Made by a program: the position numbers and the translations under genes. From NCBI GenBank assembly GCA_964036045.1, contig OZ038381.1, positions 151,298,352 through 151,362,351 on the forward strand: DNA of 64,000 nt, read 5' to 3'. The notes under the pieces were generated by a model. The model had not been told where the DNA came from and made no database searches. It worked only from the letters and a program-made list of their open reading frames with translations. The number at the start of each line of letters is the position of its first letter. Positions within the stretch are counted from its first letter, which is position 1. Shown here one piece after another: positions 42,945 through 56,200 of this stretch. Source of the DNA: Eutreptiella sp. 'Long Island Sound 2002'. Taxonomy: Eukaryota > Euglenozoa > Euglenophyceae > Eutreptiales > Eutreptiaceae.

Positions 42945-43856
42945 TTACCCCCCCATCAATTTCATATGCCCCCCCTATCAATGTCATAGCCCCCCCCCCC
43001 ATCCATTTCATAGCCCCCCCCCAATCCATTTCAGAGCCCCCCCCATCAATTTCATAGCCCCCTCCCATCCATTTCATAGCCCCCCCCCCACATCCATTTC
43101 ATAGCCCCCCCTATCAATTTCATAGCCCCCTCCCATCCATTTCATAGCCCCCCCCGGATCCATTTCATAGCCCCCCCCTATCAATTTCATAGCCCCCCCC
43201 CTCCATTTCATAGACCCTCCCGCATCAATTTCATAGCCTCCTCCCATCAATTTCATAGCCCCCCCCTATCAATTTCATAGCCCCCCCCCATCCATTTCAT
43301 ATGCCCCCCCCATCAATTTCATAGCCCCCCCCCTATCAATTTCATAGCCCCCCCCCCCCTTATCAATTTCATAGCCCCCCCCCCCTCAATTTCATAGCCC
43401 CCCCCCATCAATTTCATAGCCCTACCCCCCATCAATTTCACAGCCCTACCCCCCATCAATTTCATAGCCCCACCCCCATCAATTTCATAGGTCCCCCCCA
43501 TTCAATTTCATAGCCCCCCCCCATCGATTTCATAGCCCCCTGCCCTATCAATTTTATAACCCCCCCTTTATCAATTTCATAGCCCCTCCCCCATCAATTT
43601 CATAGCCCCGCCCCCATCCATTTCATAGTTCCCCCATCAATTTCATATGCCCCCCCTATCAATTTCATAGCCCCCCCCCCCATCCAATACATAGCCCCCC
43701 CCCCTATCAATTTCATAGCCCCCCCCCATCAATTTGTTAGCCCCACCCCCATGAATTTCATAGGTTCCCCCCATTCAATTTCATAGCCCCCCCCCCCCAA
43801 TCGATTTCATACCCCCCCCCCCTTGACTTCATAGCCCCCCCCCCCCATTGATTCAC
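42945..43856. repeat. TCAATTTCATAG-C(n) satellite
   Basis: ATCAATTTCATAG or ATCCATTTCATAG followed by 6-12 C recurs about 35 times with a variable 20-27 bp period. Most length change is in the C run. The C-rich strand is the plus strand. On the minus strand the unit reads GGGGGGCTATGAAATTGAT. Confidence 0.95.
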
Positions 43857-43861
43857 AGATG

Positions 43862-44200
43862 GGTGTAGACCCCTGTTAGGAATTGGCGCGTGGGCACGCG
43901 CTGATTCCTAGAGGGGTCTTATCTGGGGGGTCTAGACCCCCCAAATAATTGACCGATGGGCATGCGTCAATTATTTTGGGGGTCTACACCCCCGAGATAA
44001 CTGACGCATGGGCATGCGTCAAATATTTGACGGACATACATCCGTCAAATATTTAGGGGGTGTAGACCCCCCAAATATTTGACGGATGTATGTCCGTCAA
44101 ATATTTTGGGGGTGTACACCCCCAAAATATTTCACGGATGTGGTTCCGTGAAATATTTGGGGGGTGTACAGCCCCCAAATATTTGACGGATGTGGTTCCG
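43862..44200. repeat. Left edge of the 52-bp array: graded series of divergent hairpins
   Basis: Successive hairpins keep the outer CCCC/GGGG word but change their inner stem and loop: GCGCGTGGGCACGCGC, then GACCGATGGGCATGCGTC, GACGCATGGGCATGCGTC, GACGGACATACATCCGTC, GACGGATGTATGTCCGTC and CACGGATGTGGTTCCGTG. After that the standard GACGGAACCCCATCCGTC takes over. Several are more perfect palindromes than the standard unit. Confidence 0.85.
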
Positions 44201-47200
44201 TGAAATATTTTGGGGGTGTACAGCCCCCAAATATTTGACGGAACCCCCATCCGTCAAATATTTTGGGGGTCTACAGCCCCCAAATATTTGACGGAACCCC
44301 ATCCGTCAAATATTTTGGGGGTGTACAGCCCCCAAATATTTGACGGAACCCCATCCGTGAAATATTTTGGGGGTGTACAGCCCTCAAATATTTGACGGAA
44401 CCCCATCCGTCAAATATTTTGGGGGTGTAGACCCCCCAAATATTTGACGGAACCCCATCCGTCAAATATTTGGGGGCTGTAGACCCCCCAAATAATTGAC
44501 GGAACCCCATCCGTCAAATATTTTTGGGGTGTACAGCCCCCAAGTATTTGACGGAACCCCATCCGTCAAATATTTTGGGGGTGTACAGGCCCAAAATATT
44601 TGACGGAACCCCTTCCGTGAAATATTTGGGGGCTGTAGACCCCCCAAATATTTGACGGAACCCCTTCCGTGAAATATTTGGGGGCTGTAGACCCCCCAAA
44701 TATTTGACGGAACCCCATCCGTCAAATATTTTGGGGGTGTACAGCCCCCAAATATTTGACGGAACCCCATCCGTCAAATATTTTGGGGGTGTACAGCCTC
44801 CAAATATTTGACGGAACCCCATCCGTGAAATATTTTGGGGGTCTACACCCCCAAAATATTTCACGGATGTGGTTCCGTCAAATATTTTGGGGGTCTACAG
44901 CCCCCAAATATTTGACGGAACCCCATCCGTCGAATATTTTGGGGGTGTAGACCCCCCAAATATTTGACAGAACCCCATCCGTCAAATATTTTTGGGGTGT
45001 ACAGCCCCCAAATATTTGACGGAACCCCATCCGTCAAATATTTTGGGGGTGTACAGCCCCCAAATATTTGACGGAACCCCATCCGTCAAATATTTGGGGG
45101 CTGTAGACCCCCCAAATAATTGACGGAACCCCATCCGTCAAATATTTTTGGGGTGTACAGCCCCCAAATATTTGACGGAACCCCATCCGTCAAATATTTT
45201 GGGGGTGTACAGGCCCAAAATATTTGACGGAACCCCTTCCGTGAAATATTTGGGGGCTGTAGACCCCCCAAATATTTGACGGAACCCCTTCCGTGAAATA
45301 TTTGGGGGCTGTAGACCCCCCAAATATTTGACGGAACCCCATCCGTCAAATATTTTGGGGGTGTACAGCCCCCAAATATTTGACGGAACCCCATCCGTCA
45401 AATATTTTGGGGGTGTACAGCCTCCAAATATTTGACGGAACCCCATCCGTGAAATATTTTGGGGGTCTACACCCCCAAAATATTTCACGGATGTGGTTCC
45501 GTCAAATATTTTGGGGGTGTACAGCCCCCAAATATTTGACGGAACCCCATCCGTCGAATATTTTGGGGGTGTAGACCCCCCAAATATTTGACGGAACCCC
45601 ATCCGTCAAATATTTTTGGGGTGTACAGCCCCCAAATATTTGACGGAACCCCATCCGTCAAATATTTTGGGGATGTACAGCCCCCAAATATTTGACGGAA
45701 CCCCATCCGTCAAATATTTTGGGGGTCTACAGCCCCCAAATATTTGACGGAACCCCATCTGTGAAATATTTTGGGGGTCTACACCCCCAAAATATTTCAC
45801 GGATGTGGTTCCGTGAAATATTTTGGGGGTGTACAGCCCTCAAATATTTGACGGAACCCCATCCGTCAAATTTTTTGGGGGTGTAGACCGCCCAAATATT
45901 TGACGGAACCCCATCCGTCAAATATTTGGGGGCTGTAGACCCCCCAAATATTTGACGGAACCCCATCCGTCAAATATTTTGGGGGTGTAGAGCCCCAAAA
46001 TATTTGACGGAACCCCTTCCGTGAAATATTTGGGGGCTGTAGACCCCCCAAATATTTGACGGAACCCCTTCCGTGAAATATTTGGGGGCTGTAGACCCCC
46101 CAAATATTTGACGGAACCCCATCCGTCAAATATTTTGGGGGTGTACAGCCCCCAAATATTTGACGGAACCCCATCCGTCAAATATTTTGGGGGTGTACAG
46201 CCCCCAAATATTTGACGGAACCTCATCCGTGAAATATTTTGGCGGTCTACACCCCCAAAATATTTCACGGATGTGGTTCCGTGAAATATTTTGGGGGTGT
46301 ACAGCCCTCAAATATTTGACGGAACCCCATCCGTCAAATTTTTTGGGGGTGTAGACCGCCCAAATATTTGACGGAACCCCATCGGTCAAATATTTGGGGG
46401 CTGTAGACCCCCCAAATATTTGACGGAACCCCATCCGTCAAATATTTTGGGGGTGTACAGCCCCAAAATATTTGACGGAACCCCTTCCGTGAAATATTTG
46501 GGGGCTGTAGACCCCCCAAATATTTGACGGAACCCCATCCGTCAAATATTTTGGGGGTGTACAGCCCCCAAATATTTGACGGAACCCCATCCGTCAAATA
46601 TTTTGGGGGTGTACAGCCCCCAAATATTTGACGGAACCCCATCCGTCAAATATTTTGGGGGTGTAGACCCCCCAAATATTTGACGGAACCCCATCTGTCA
46701 AATATTTTTGGGGTGTACAGCCCCCAAATATTTGATGGAACCCCATCCGTCAAATATTTTGGGGGTGTACAGCCCCCAAATATTTGACGGAACCCCTTCC
46801 GTGAAATATTTGGGGGCTGTAGACCCCCCAAATATTTGACGGAACCCCTTCCGTGAAATATTTGGGGGCTGTAGACCCCCCAAATATTTGACGTGAGCCA
46901 ATCCGTCAAATATTTTGGGGGTGTACAGCCCCCAAATATTTGACGGAACCCCATCCGTCAAATATTTTGGGGGTGTACAGCCCCCAAATATTTGACGGAA
47001 CCCCATCCGTGAAATATTTTGGGGGTCTACACCCCCAAAATATTTCACGGATGTGGTTCCGTCAAATACTTTGGGGGTGTAGACCCCCCAAATATTTGAC
47101 GGAACCCCACCCGTCAAATATTTTTGGGGTGTACAGCCCCCAAATATTTGACGGAACCCCATCCGTCAAATATTTTGGGGGTGTACAGCCCCCAAATATT

Positions 47201-50200
47201 TGACGGAACCCCATCCGTCAAATATTTTGGGGGTCTACAGCCCCCAAATATTTGACGGAACCCCATCTGTGAAATATTTTGGGGGTCTACACCCCCAAAA
47301 TATTTCACGGATGTGGTTCCGTCAAATATTTTGGGGATGTACAGCCCTCAAATATTTGACGGAACCCCATCCGTGAAATATTTGGGGGCTGTAGACCCCC
47401 CAAATATTTGACGGAACCCCTTCCGTGAAATATTTGGGGGCTGTACACCCCCCAAATATTTGACGGAACCCCATCCGTCAAATATTTTGGGGGTGTACAG
47501 CCCCCAAATATTTGACGGAACCCCATCCGTCAAATATTTTGGGGGTGTACAGCCCCCAAATATTTGACGGAACCTCATCCGTGAAATATTTTGGGGGTCT
47601 ACACCCCCAAAATATTTCACGGATGTGGTTCCGTCAAATATTTTGGGGGTGTACAGCCCCCAAATATTTGACGGAACCCCATCCGTCAAATATTTTGGGG
47701 GTGTAGACCCCCCAAATATTTGACGGAACCCCATCGGTCAAATATTTTTTGGGGTGTACAGCCCCCAAATATTTGACGGAACCCCATCCGTCAAATATTT
47801 TGGGGGTGTACAGCCCCCAAATATTTGACGGAACCCCTTCCGTGAAATATTTGGGGGCTGTAGACCCCCCAAATATTTGACGGAACCCCTTTCGTGAAAT
47901 ATTTGGGGGCTGTAGACCCCCCAAATATTTGACGTGAGCCAATCCGTCAAATATTTTGGGGGTGTACAGCCCCCAAATATTTGACGGAACCCCATCCGTC
48001 AAATATTTTGGGGGTGCACAGCCCCCAAATATTTGACGGAACCCCATCCGTGAAATATTTTGGGGGTCTACACCCCCAAAATATTTCTCGGATGTGGTTC
48101 CGTCAAATATTTTGGGGGTGACAGCCCCCAAATATTTGACGGAACCCCATCCGTCAAATATTTTGGGGGTGTACAGCCCCCAAATATTTGACGGAACCCC
48201 TTTCGTGAAATATTTGGGGGCTGTAGACCCCCCAAATATTTGACGGAACCCCATCCGTCAAATATTTTTGGGGTGTACAGCCCCCAAATATTTGACGGAA
48301 CCCCATCCGTCAAATATTTTGGGGGTCTACAGCCCCAAAATATTTCACGGATGTGGTCCCGTGAAATATTTGGCGGCTGTAGACCCCCCAAATATTTGAC
48401 GGAAACCCTTCCGTGAAAAATTTGGGGGCTGTAGACCCCCCAAATATTTGACGGAACCCCATCCGTCAAATATTTTGGGGGTCTACAGCCCCCAAATATT
48501 TGACGGAACCCCATCCGTCAAATATTTGGGCACTGTAGACCCCCCAAATATTTGATGGAACTCCATCCGTCAAATATTTTTGGGCTATACAGCCCCCAAA
48601 TATTTGACGGAACCCCATCCGTCAAATATTTTGGGGGTGTACAGCCCTCAAATATTTGACGGAACCCCATCCGTGAAATATTTTGGGGGTTTACAGCCCC
48701 CAAATATTTGACGGAACCCCATCCGTCAAATATTCTGGGGGTGTACAGCCCCCAAATATTTGACGGAACCCCATCCGTCAAATATTTGGGGGCTGTAGAC
48801 CCCCCAAATATTTGACGGAACCCCATCCGTCAAATATTTTTGGGGTGTACAGCCCCCAAATATTTGACGGAACCCCTTCCGTGAAATATTTTGGGGGTCT
48901 ACACCCCCAAAATATTTCACGGATGTGGTTCCGTGAAATATTTTGGGGTTGTACAGCCCTCAAATATTTGACGGAACCCCATCCGTCAAATATTTGGGGG
49001 TTGTAGACCCCCCAAATATTTGACGGAACCCCATCCGTCAAATATTTGGGGGCTGTAGACCCCCCAAATATTTGACGGAACCCCATCCGTCAAATATTTT
49101 TGGGGTGTACAGCCCCCAAATATTTGACGGAACCCCATCCGTGAAATATTTTGGGGGTCTACACCCCCAAAATATTTCACGGATGTGGTTCCGTGAAATA
49201 TTTTGGGGGTGTACAGCCCTCAAATATTTGACGGAACCCCATCCGTCAAATATTTTGGGGGTGTAGACCCCCAAATATTTGACGGAACCCCATCCGCCAC
49301 ATATTTGGGGGCTGTAGACCCCCCAAATATTTGACGGAACCCCATCCGTCAAATATTTTTGGGGTGTACAGCCCCCAAATATTTGACGGAACCCCATCCG
49401 TCAAATATTTTGGGGGTGTACAGCTTCAAAATATTTGACGGAACCCCTTTCGTGAAATATTTGGGGGCTGTAGACCCCCCAAATATTTGACGGAACCCCT
49501 TCCGTGAAATATTTGGGGGCTGTAGACCCCCCAAATATTTGACGGAACCCCATCCGTCAAATATTTTGGGGGTGTACAGCCCCCAAATGTTTGACGGAAC
49601 CCCATCCGTCAAATATTTTGGGGGTGTACAGCCCCCAAATATTTGACGGAACCTCATCCGTGAAATATTTTGGCGGTCTACACCCCCAAAATATTTCACG
49701 TATGTGGTTCCGTCAAATATTTTGGGGGTGTACAGCCCCCAAATATTTGACGGAACCCCATCCGTCAAATATTTTGGGGGTGTAGACCCCCCAAATATTT
49801 GACGGAACCCCATCTGTCAAATATTTTTGGGGTGTACAGCCCCCAAATATTTGACGGAACCCCATCCGTCAAATATTTTGGGGGTGTACAGCCCCCAAAT
49901 ATTTGACGGAACCCCTTCCGTGAAATATTTGGGGGCTGTAGACCCCCCAAATATTTGACGAAACCCCTTCCGTGAAATATTTTGGGGGCTGTAGACCCCC
50001 CAAATATTTGACGTGAGCCAATCCGTCAAATATTTTGGGGGTGTACAGCCCCCAAATATTTGACGGAACCCCATCCGTCAAATATTTTGGGGGTGTACAG
50101 CCCCCAAATATTTGACGGAACCCCATCCGTGAAATATTTTGGGGGTCTACACCCCCAAAATATTTGACGGAACCCCATCCGTCAAATATTTTTGGGGTGT

Positions 50201-53200
50201 ACAGCCCCCAAATATTTGACGGAACCCCAGCCGTCAAATATTTTGGGGGTGTACAGCCCCCAAATATTTGACGGAACCCCATCCGTCAAATATTTTTGGG
50301 GTGTACAGCCCCCAAATATTTGACGGAACCCCATCCGTCAAATATTTTGGGGGTGTACAGCCCCCAAATATTTGACGGAACCCCTTCCGTGAAATATTTG
50401 GGGGCTGTAGACCCCCCAAATATTTGACGAAACCCCTTCCGTGAAATATTTTGGGGGCTGTAGACCCCCCAAATATTTGACGTGAGCCAATCCGTCAAAT
50501 ATTTTGGGGGTGTACAGCCCCCAAATATTTGACGGAACCCCATCCGTCAAATATTTTGGGGGTGTACAGCCCCCAAATATTTGACGGAACCCCATCCGTC
50601 AAATATTTTGGGGGTGTAGACCCCCCAAATATTTGACGGAACCCCATCCGTCAAATATTTTTGGGGTGTACACCCCCAAAATATTTCACGGATGTGGTCC
50701 CGTGAAATATTTGGGGGCTGTAGACCCCCCAAATATTTGACGGAAACCACCCCGTGAAATATTTGGGGGCTGTAGACCCCCCAAATATTTGACGGAACCC
50801 CATCCGTCAAATATTGGGGCGCTGTAGACCCCCCAAATATTTGACGGAACTCCATCCGTCAAATATTTTTGGGCCGTACAGCCCACAAATATTTGACGGA
50901 ACCCCATCCGTGAAATATTTTGGGGGTCTACAGCCCCCAAATATTTGACGGAACCCCATCCGTCAAATATTTTGGGGGTCTACAGCCCCCAAATATTTGA
51001 CGGAACCCCATCCGTCAAATATTTTGGGGGTCTACAGCCCCCAAATATTTGACCGAACCCCATCCGTCAAATATTTTGGGGGTGTACAGCCCCCAAATAT
51101 TTGACGGAACCCCATCCGTCAAACATTTGGGGGCTGTAGACCCCCCAAATATTTGACGGAACCCCATCCGTCAAATATTTGGGGGCTGTAGACCCCCCAA
51201 ATATTTGACGGAACCCCATCCGTCAAATATTTTTGGGGTGTACAGCCCCCAAATATTTGACGGAACCCCTTCCGTGAAATATTTTGGGGGTCTACACCCC
51301 CAAAATATTTCACGGATGTGGTTCCGTGAAATATTTTGGGGGTGTACAGCCCTCAAATATTTGACGGAACCCCATCCGTCAAATTTTTTGGGGGTGTAGA
51401 CCCCCCAAATATTTGACGGAACCGCATCCGTCAAATATTTGGGGGCTGTAGACCCCCCAAATATTTGACGGAACCCCATCCGTCAAATATTTGGGGGCTG
51501 TAGACCCCCCAAATATTTGACGGAACCCCATCCGTCAAATATTTTTGGGGTGTACAGCCCCCAAATATTTGACGGAACCCCTTCCGTGAAATATTTTGGG
51601 GGTCTACACCCCCAATATATTTCACGGATGTGGTTCCGTGAAATATTTTGGGGGTGTACAGCCCTCAAATATTTGACGGAACCCCATCCGTCAAATATTT
51701 TGGGGGTGTAGACCCCCAAATATTTGACGGAACCCCATCCGTCAAATATTTGGGGGCTGTAGACCCCCCAAATATTTGACGGAACCCCATCCGTCAAATA
51801 TTTTTGGGGTGTACAGCCCCCAAATATTTGACGGAACCCCTTCCGTGAAATATTTGGGGGCTGTAGACCCCCCAAATATTTGACGGAACCCCTTTCGCGA
51901 AATATTTGGGGGCTGTAGACCCCCCAAATATTTGACGGAACCCCATCCGTCAAATATTTTGGGGGTGTACAGCCCCCAAATATTTGACGGAACCCCATCC
52001 GTGAAATATTTTGGGGGTCTACACCCCCAAAATATTTCACGGATGTGGTTCCGTCAAATATTTTGGGGGTGTACAGCCCCCAAATAATTGACGGAGCCCC
52101 ATCCGTCAAAAATTTGGGGGGTGTAGACCCCCCAAATATTTGACGGAACCCCATCCGTCAAATATTTTTGGGGTGTACAGCCCCCAAATATTTGACGGAA
52201 CCCCATCCGTCAAAGATTTTGGGGGTGTACAGCCCCCAAATATTTGACGGAACCCCTTCCGTTAGACATTTGGGGGCTGTAGACCCCCCAAATATTTGAC
52301 GGAACCCCTTCCGTGAAATATTTGGGGGCTGTAGAACCCCCAAATATTTGACGGAACCCCATCCGTGAAATATTTGGGCGCTGTAGACCCCCCAAATATT
52401 TGAAGGAACCCCATCCGTCAAATATTTTTGGGGTGTACAGCCCCCAAATATTTGACGGAACCCCATCCGTGAAATATTTTGGGGGTGTACAGCCCCCAAA
52501 TATTTGACGGAACCCCATCCGTCAAATATTTTGGGGGTCTACAGCCCCCAAATATTTGACGGAACCCCATCCGTCAAATATTTTGGGGGTGTACAGCCCC
52601 TAAATATTTGACGGAACCCCATCCGTGAAATATTTGGGCGCTGTAGACCCCCCAAATATTTGACGGAACCCCATCCGTCAAATATTTTGGGGGTCTACAG
52701 CCCCCAAATATTTGACGGAACCCCATCCGTAAAATATTTTGGGGGTCTACAGCCCCCAAATATTTGACGGAACCCCATCCGTCAAATATTTGGGGGCTGT
52801 AAACCCCCCAAATATTTGACGGAACCCCATCCGTCAAATATTTTTGGGGTGTACAGCCCCCAAATATTTGACGGAACCCCTTCCGTGAAATATTTTGAAA
52901 TTCTACACCCCCAAAATATTTCAGGGATGTGGTTCCGTGAAATATTTTGGGGGTGTACAGCCCTCAAATATTTGACGGAACCCCATCCGTCAAATATTTT
53001 GGGGGTGTAGACCCCCCAAATATTTGACGGAACCCCATCCGTCAAATATTTTTGGGGTGTACAGCCCCCAAATATTTGACGGAACCCCATCCGTGAAATA
53101 TTTTGGGGGTCTACACCCCCAAAATATTTCACGGATGTGGTTCCGTCAAATATTTGGGGGGTGTACAGCCCCCAAATATTTGACGGAACCCCATCCGTCA

Positions 53201-56200
53201 AATATTTTGGGGGTGTAGACCCCCCAAATATTTGACGGAACCCCATCCGTCAAATTTTTTTGGGGTGTACAGCCCCCAAATATTTGACGGAACCCCATCC
53301 GTCAAATATTTTGGGGGTCTACACCCCCAAAATATTCCACGGATGTGGTTCCGTGAAATATTTGGGGGCTGTAGACCCCCCAAATATTTGACGGACCCCT
53401 TCCGTGAAATATTTGGGGGCTGTAGACCCCCCAAATATTTGACGGAACCCCATCCGTGAAAAATTTTGGGGGTCTACAGCCCCCAAATATTTGACGGAAC
53501 CCCATCCGTCAAATATTTTTGGGGTGTACAGCCCCCAAATATTTGACGGAACCCCTTCCGTGAAATATTTTGAAATTCTACACCCCCAAAATATTTCACG
53601 GATGTGGTTCCCTGAAATATTTTGGGGGTGTATCCCTCAAATATTTGACGGAACCCCATCCGTCAAATATTTTGGGGGTGTAGACCCCCCAAATATTTGA
53701 CGGAACCCCATCCGTCAAATATTTTTGGGGTGTACAGCCCCCAAATATTTGACGGAACCCCATCCGTGAAATATTTTGGGGGTCTACACACCCAAAATAT
53801 TTCACGGATGTGGTTCCGTCAAATATTTTGGGGGTGTACAGCCCCCAAATATTTGACGGAACCCCATCCGTCAAATATTTTGGGGGTGTAGACCCCCCAA
53901 ATATTTGACGGAACCCCATCCGTCAAATTTTTTTGGGGTGTACAGCCCCCAAATATTTGACGGAACCCCATCCGTCAAATATTTTGGGGGTCTACACCCC
54001 CAAAATATTTCACGGATGTGGTTCCGTCAAATATTTGGGGGGTGTACAGCCCCCAAATATTTGACGGAACCCCATCCGTCAAATATTTTGGGGGTGTAGA
54101 CCCCCCAAATATTTGACGGAACCCCATCCGTCAAATTTTTTTGGGGTGTACAGCCCCCAAATATTTGACGGAACCCCATCCGTCAAATATTTTGGGGGTC
54201 TACACCCCCAAAATATTCCACGGATGTTGTTCCGTGAAATATTTGGGGGCTGCAGACCCCCCAAATATTTGACGGAACCCCTTCCGTGAAATATTTGGGG
54301 GCTGTAGAACCCCCAAATATTTGACGGAACCCCATCCGTCAAATATTTTGGGGGTGTACAGCCCCCAAATATTTGACGGAACCCTATCCGTCAAATATTT
54401 TGGGGGTGTACAGCCCCCAAATATTTGACGGAACCCCATCCGTCAAATATTTTGGGGGTCTACACCCCCAAAATATTTCACGGATGTGGTTCCGTCAAAT
54501 ATTTTGGGGGTGTACAGCCCCCAAATATTTGACGGAACCCCATCCGTCAAAAATTTGGGGGGTGTAGACCCCCCAAATATTTGACGGAACCCCGTCCGTC
54601 AAATATTTTTGGGGTGTACAGCCCCCAAATATTTGACGGAACCCCATCCGTCAAATATTTTGGGGGTCTACACCCCCAAAAAATTTCACGGATGTGGTTC
54701 CGTGAAATATTTGGGGGCTGTAGACCCCCCAAATATTTGACGGAACCCCATCCGTGAAAAATTTTGGGGGTCTACAGCCCCCAAATATTTGACGGAACCC
54801 CATCCGTCCAATATTTTGGGGGTCTACAGCCCCCAAATATTTAACGGAACCCCAACCGTCAAATATTTGGGCGCTGTAGACCCCCCAAATATTTGAAGGA
54901 ACCCCATCCGTCAAATATTTTTGGGGTGTACAGCCCCCAAATATTTGACGGAACCCCATCCGTGAAATATTTTGGGGGTCTACAGCCCCCAAATATTTGA
55001 CGGAACCCCATCCGTCAAATATTTTGGGGGTCTACAGCCCCCAAATATTTGACGGAACCCCATCCGTCAAATATTTTGGGGGTCTACAGCCCCTAAATAT
55101 TTGACGGAACCCCATCCGTGAAATATTTGGGCGCTGTAGACCCCCCAAATATTTGACGGAACCCCATCCGTCAAATATTTTGGGGGTCTACAGCCCCCAA
55201 ATATTTGACGGAACCCCATCCGTAGAATATTTTGGGGGTCTACAGCCCCCAAATATTTGACGGAACCCCATCCGTCAAATATTTGGGGGCTGTAGACCCC
55301 CCAAATATTTGACGGAACCCCATCCGTCAAATATTTTTGGGGTGTACAGCCCCCAAATATTTGACGGAACCCCTTCCGTGAAATATTTTGAAATTCTACA
55401 CCCCCAAAATATTTCACGGATGTGGTTCCCTGAAATATTTTGGGGGTGTACAGCCCTCAAATATTTGACGGAACCCCATCCGTCAAATATTTTTGGGGTG
55501 TACAGCCCCCAAATATTTGACGGAACCCCATCCGTGAAATATTTTGGGGGTCTACACCCCAAAAATATTTCACGGATGTGGTTCCGTCAAATATTTTGGG
55601 GGTGTACAGCCCCCAAATATTTGACGGAACCCCATCCGTCAAATATTTTGGGGGTGTAGACCCCCCAAATATTTGACGGAACCCCATCCGTCAAATATTT
55701 TGGGGGTCTACACCCCCAAAATATTCCACGGATGTGGTTCCGTGAAATATTTGGGGGCTGTAGACCCCCCAAATATTTGACGGAACCCCTTCCGTGAAAT
55801 ATTTGGGGGCTGTAGACCCCCCAAATATTTGACGGAACCCCATCCGTGAAAAATTTTGGGGGTCTACAGCCCCCAAATATTTGACGGAACCCCATCCGTC
55901 AAATATTTTTGGGGTGTACAGCCCCCAAATATTTGACGGAACCCCTTCCGTGAAATATTTTGGGGGTCTACACCCCCAAAATATTTCACGGATGTGGTTC
56001 CCTGAAATATTTTGGGGGTGTATCCCTCAAATATTTGACGGAACCCCATCCGTCAAATATTTTGGGGGTGTAGACCCCCCAAATATTTGACGGAACCCCA
56101 TCCGTCAAATATTTTTGGGGTGTACAGCCCCCAAATATTTGACGGAACCCCATCCGTGAAATATTTTGGGGGTCTACACCCCCAAAATATTTCACGGATG

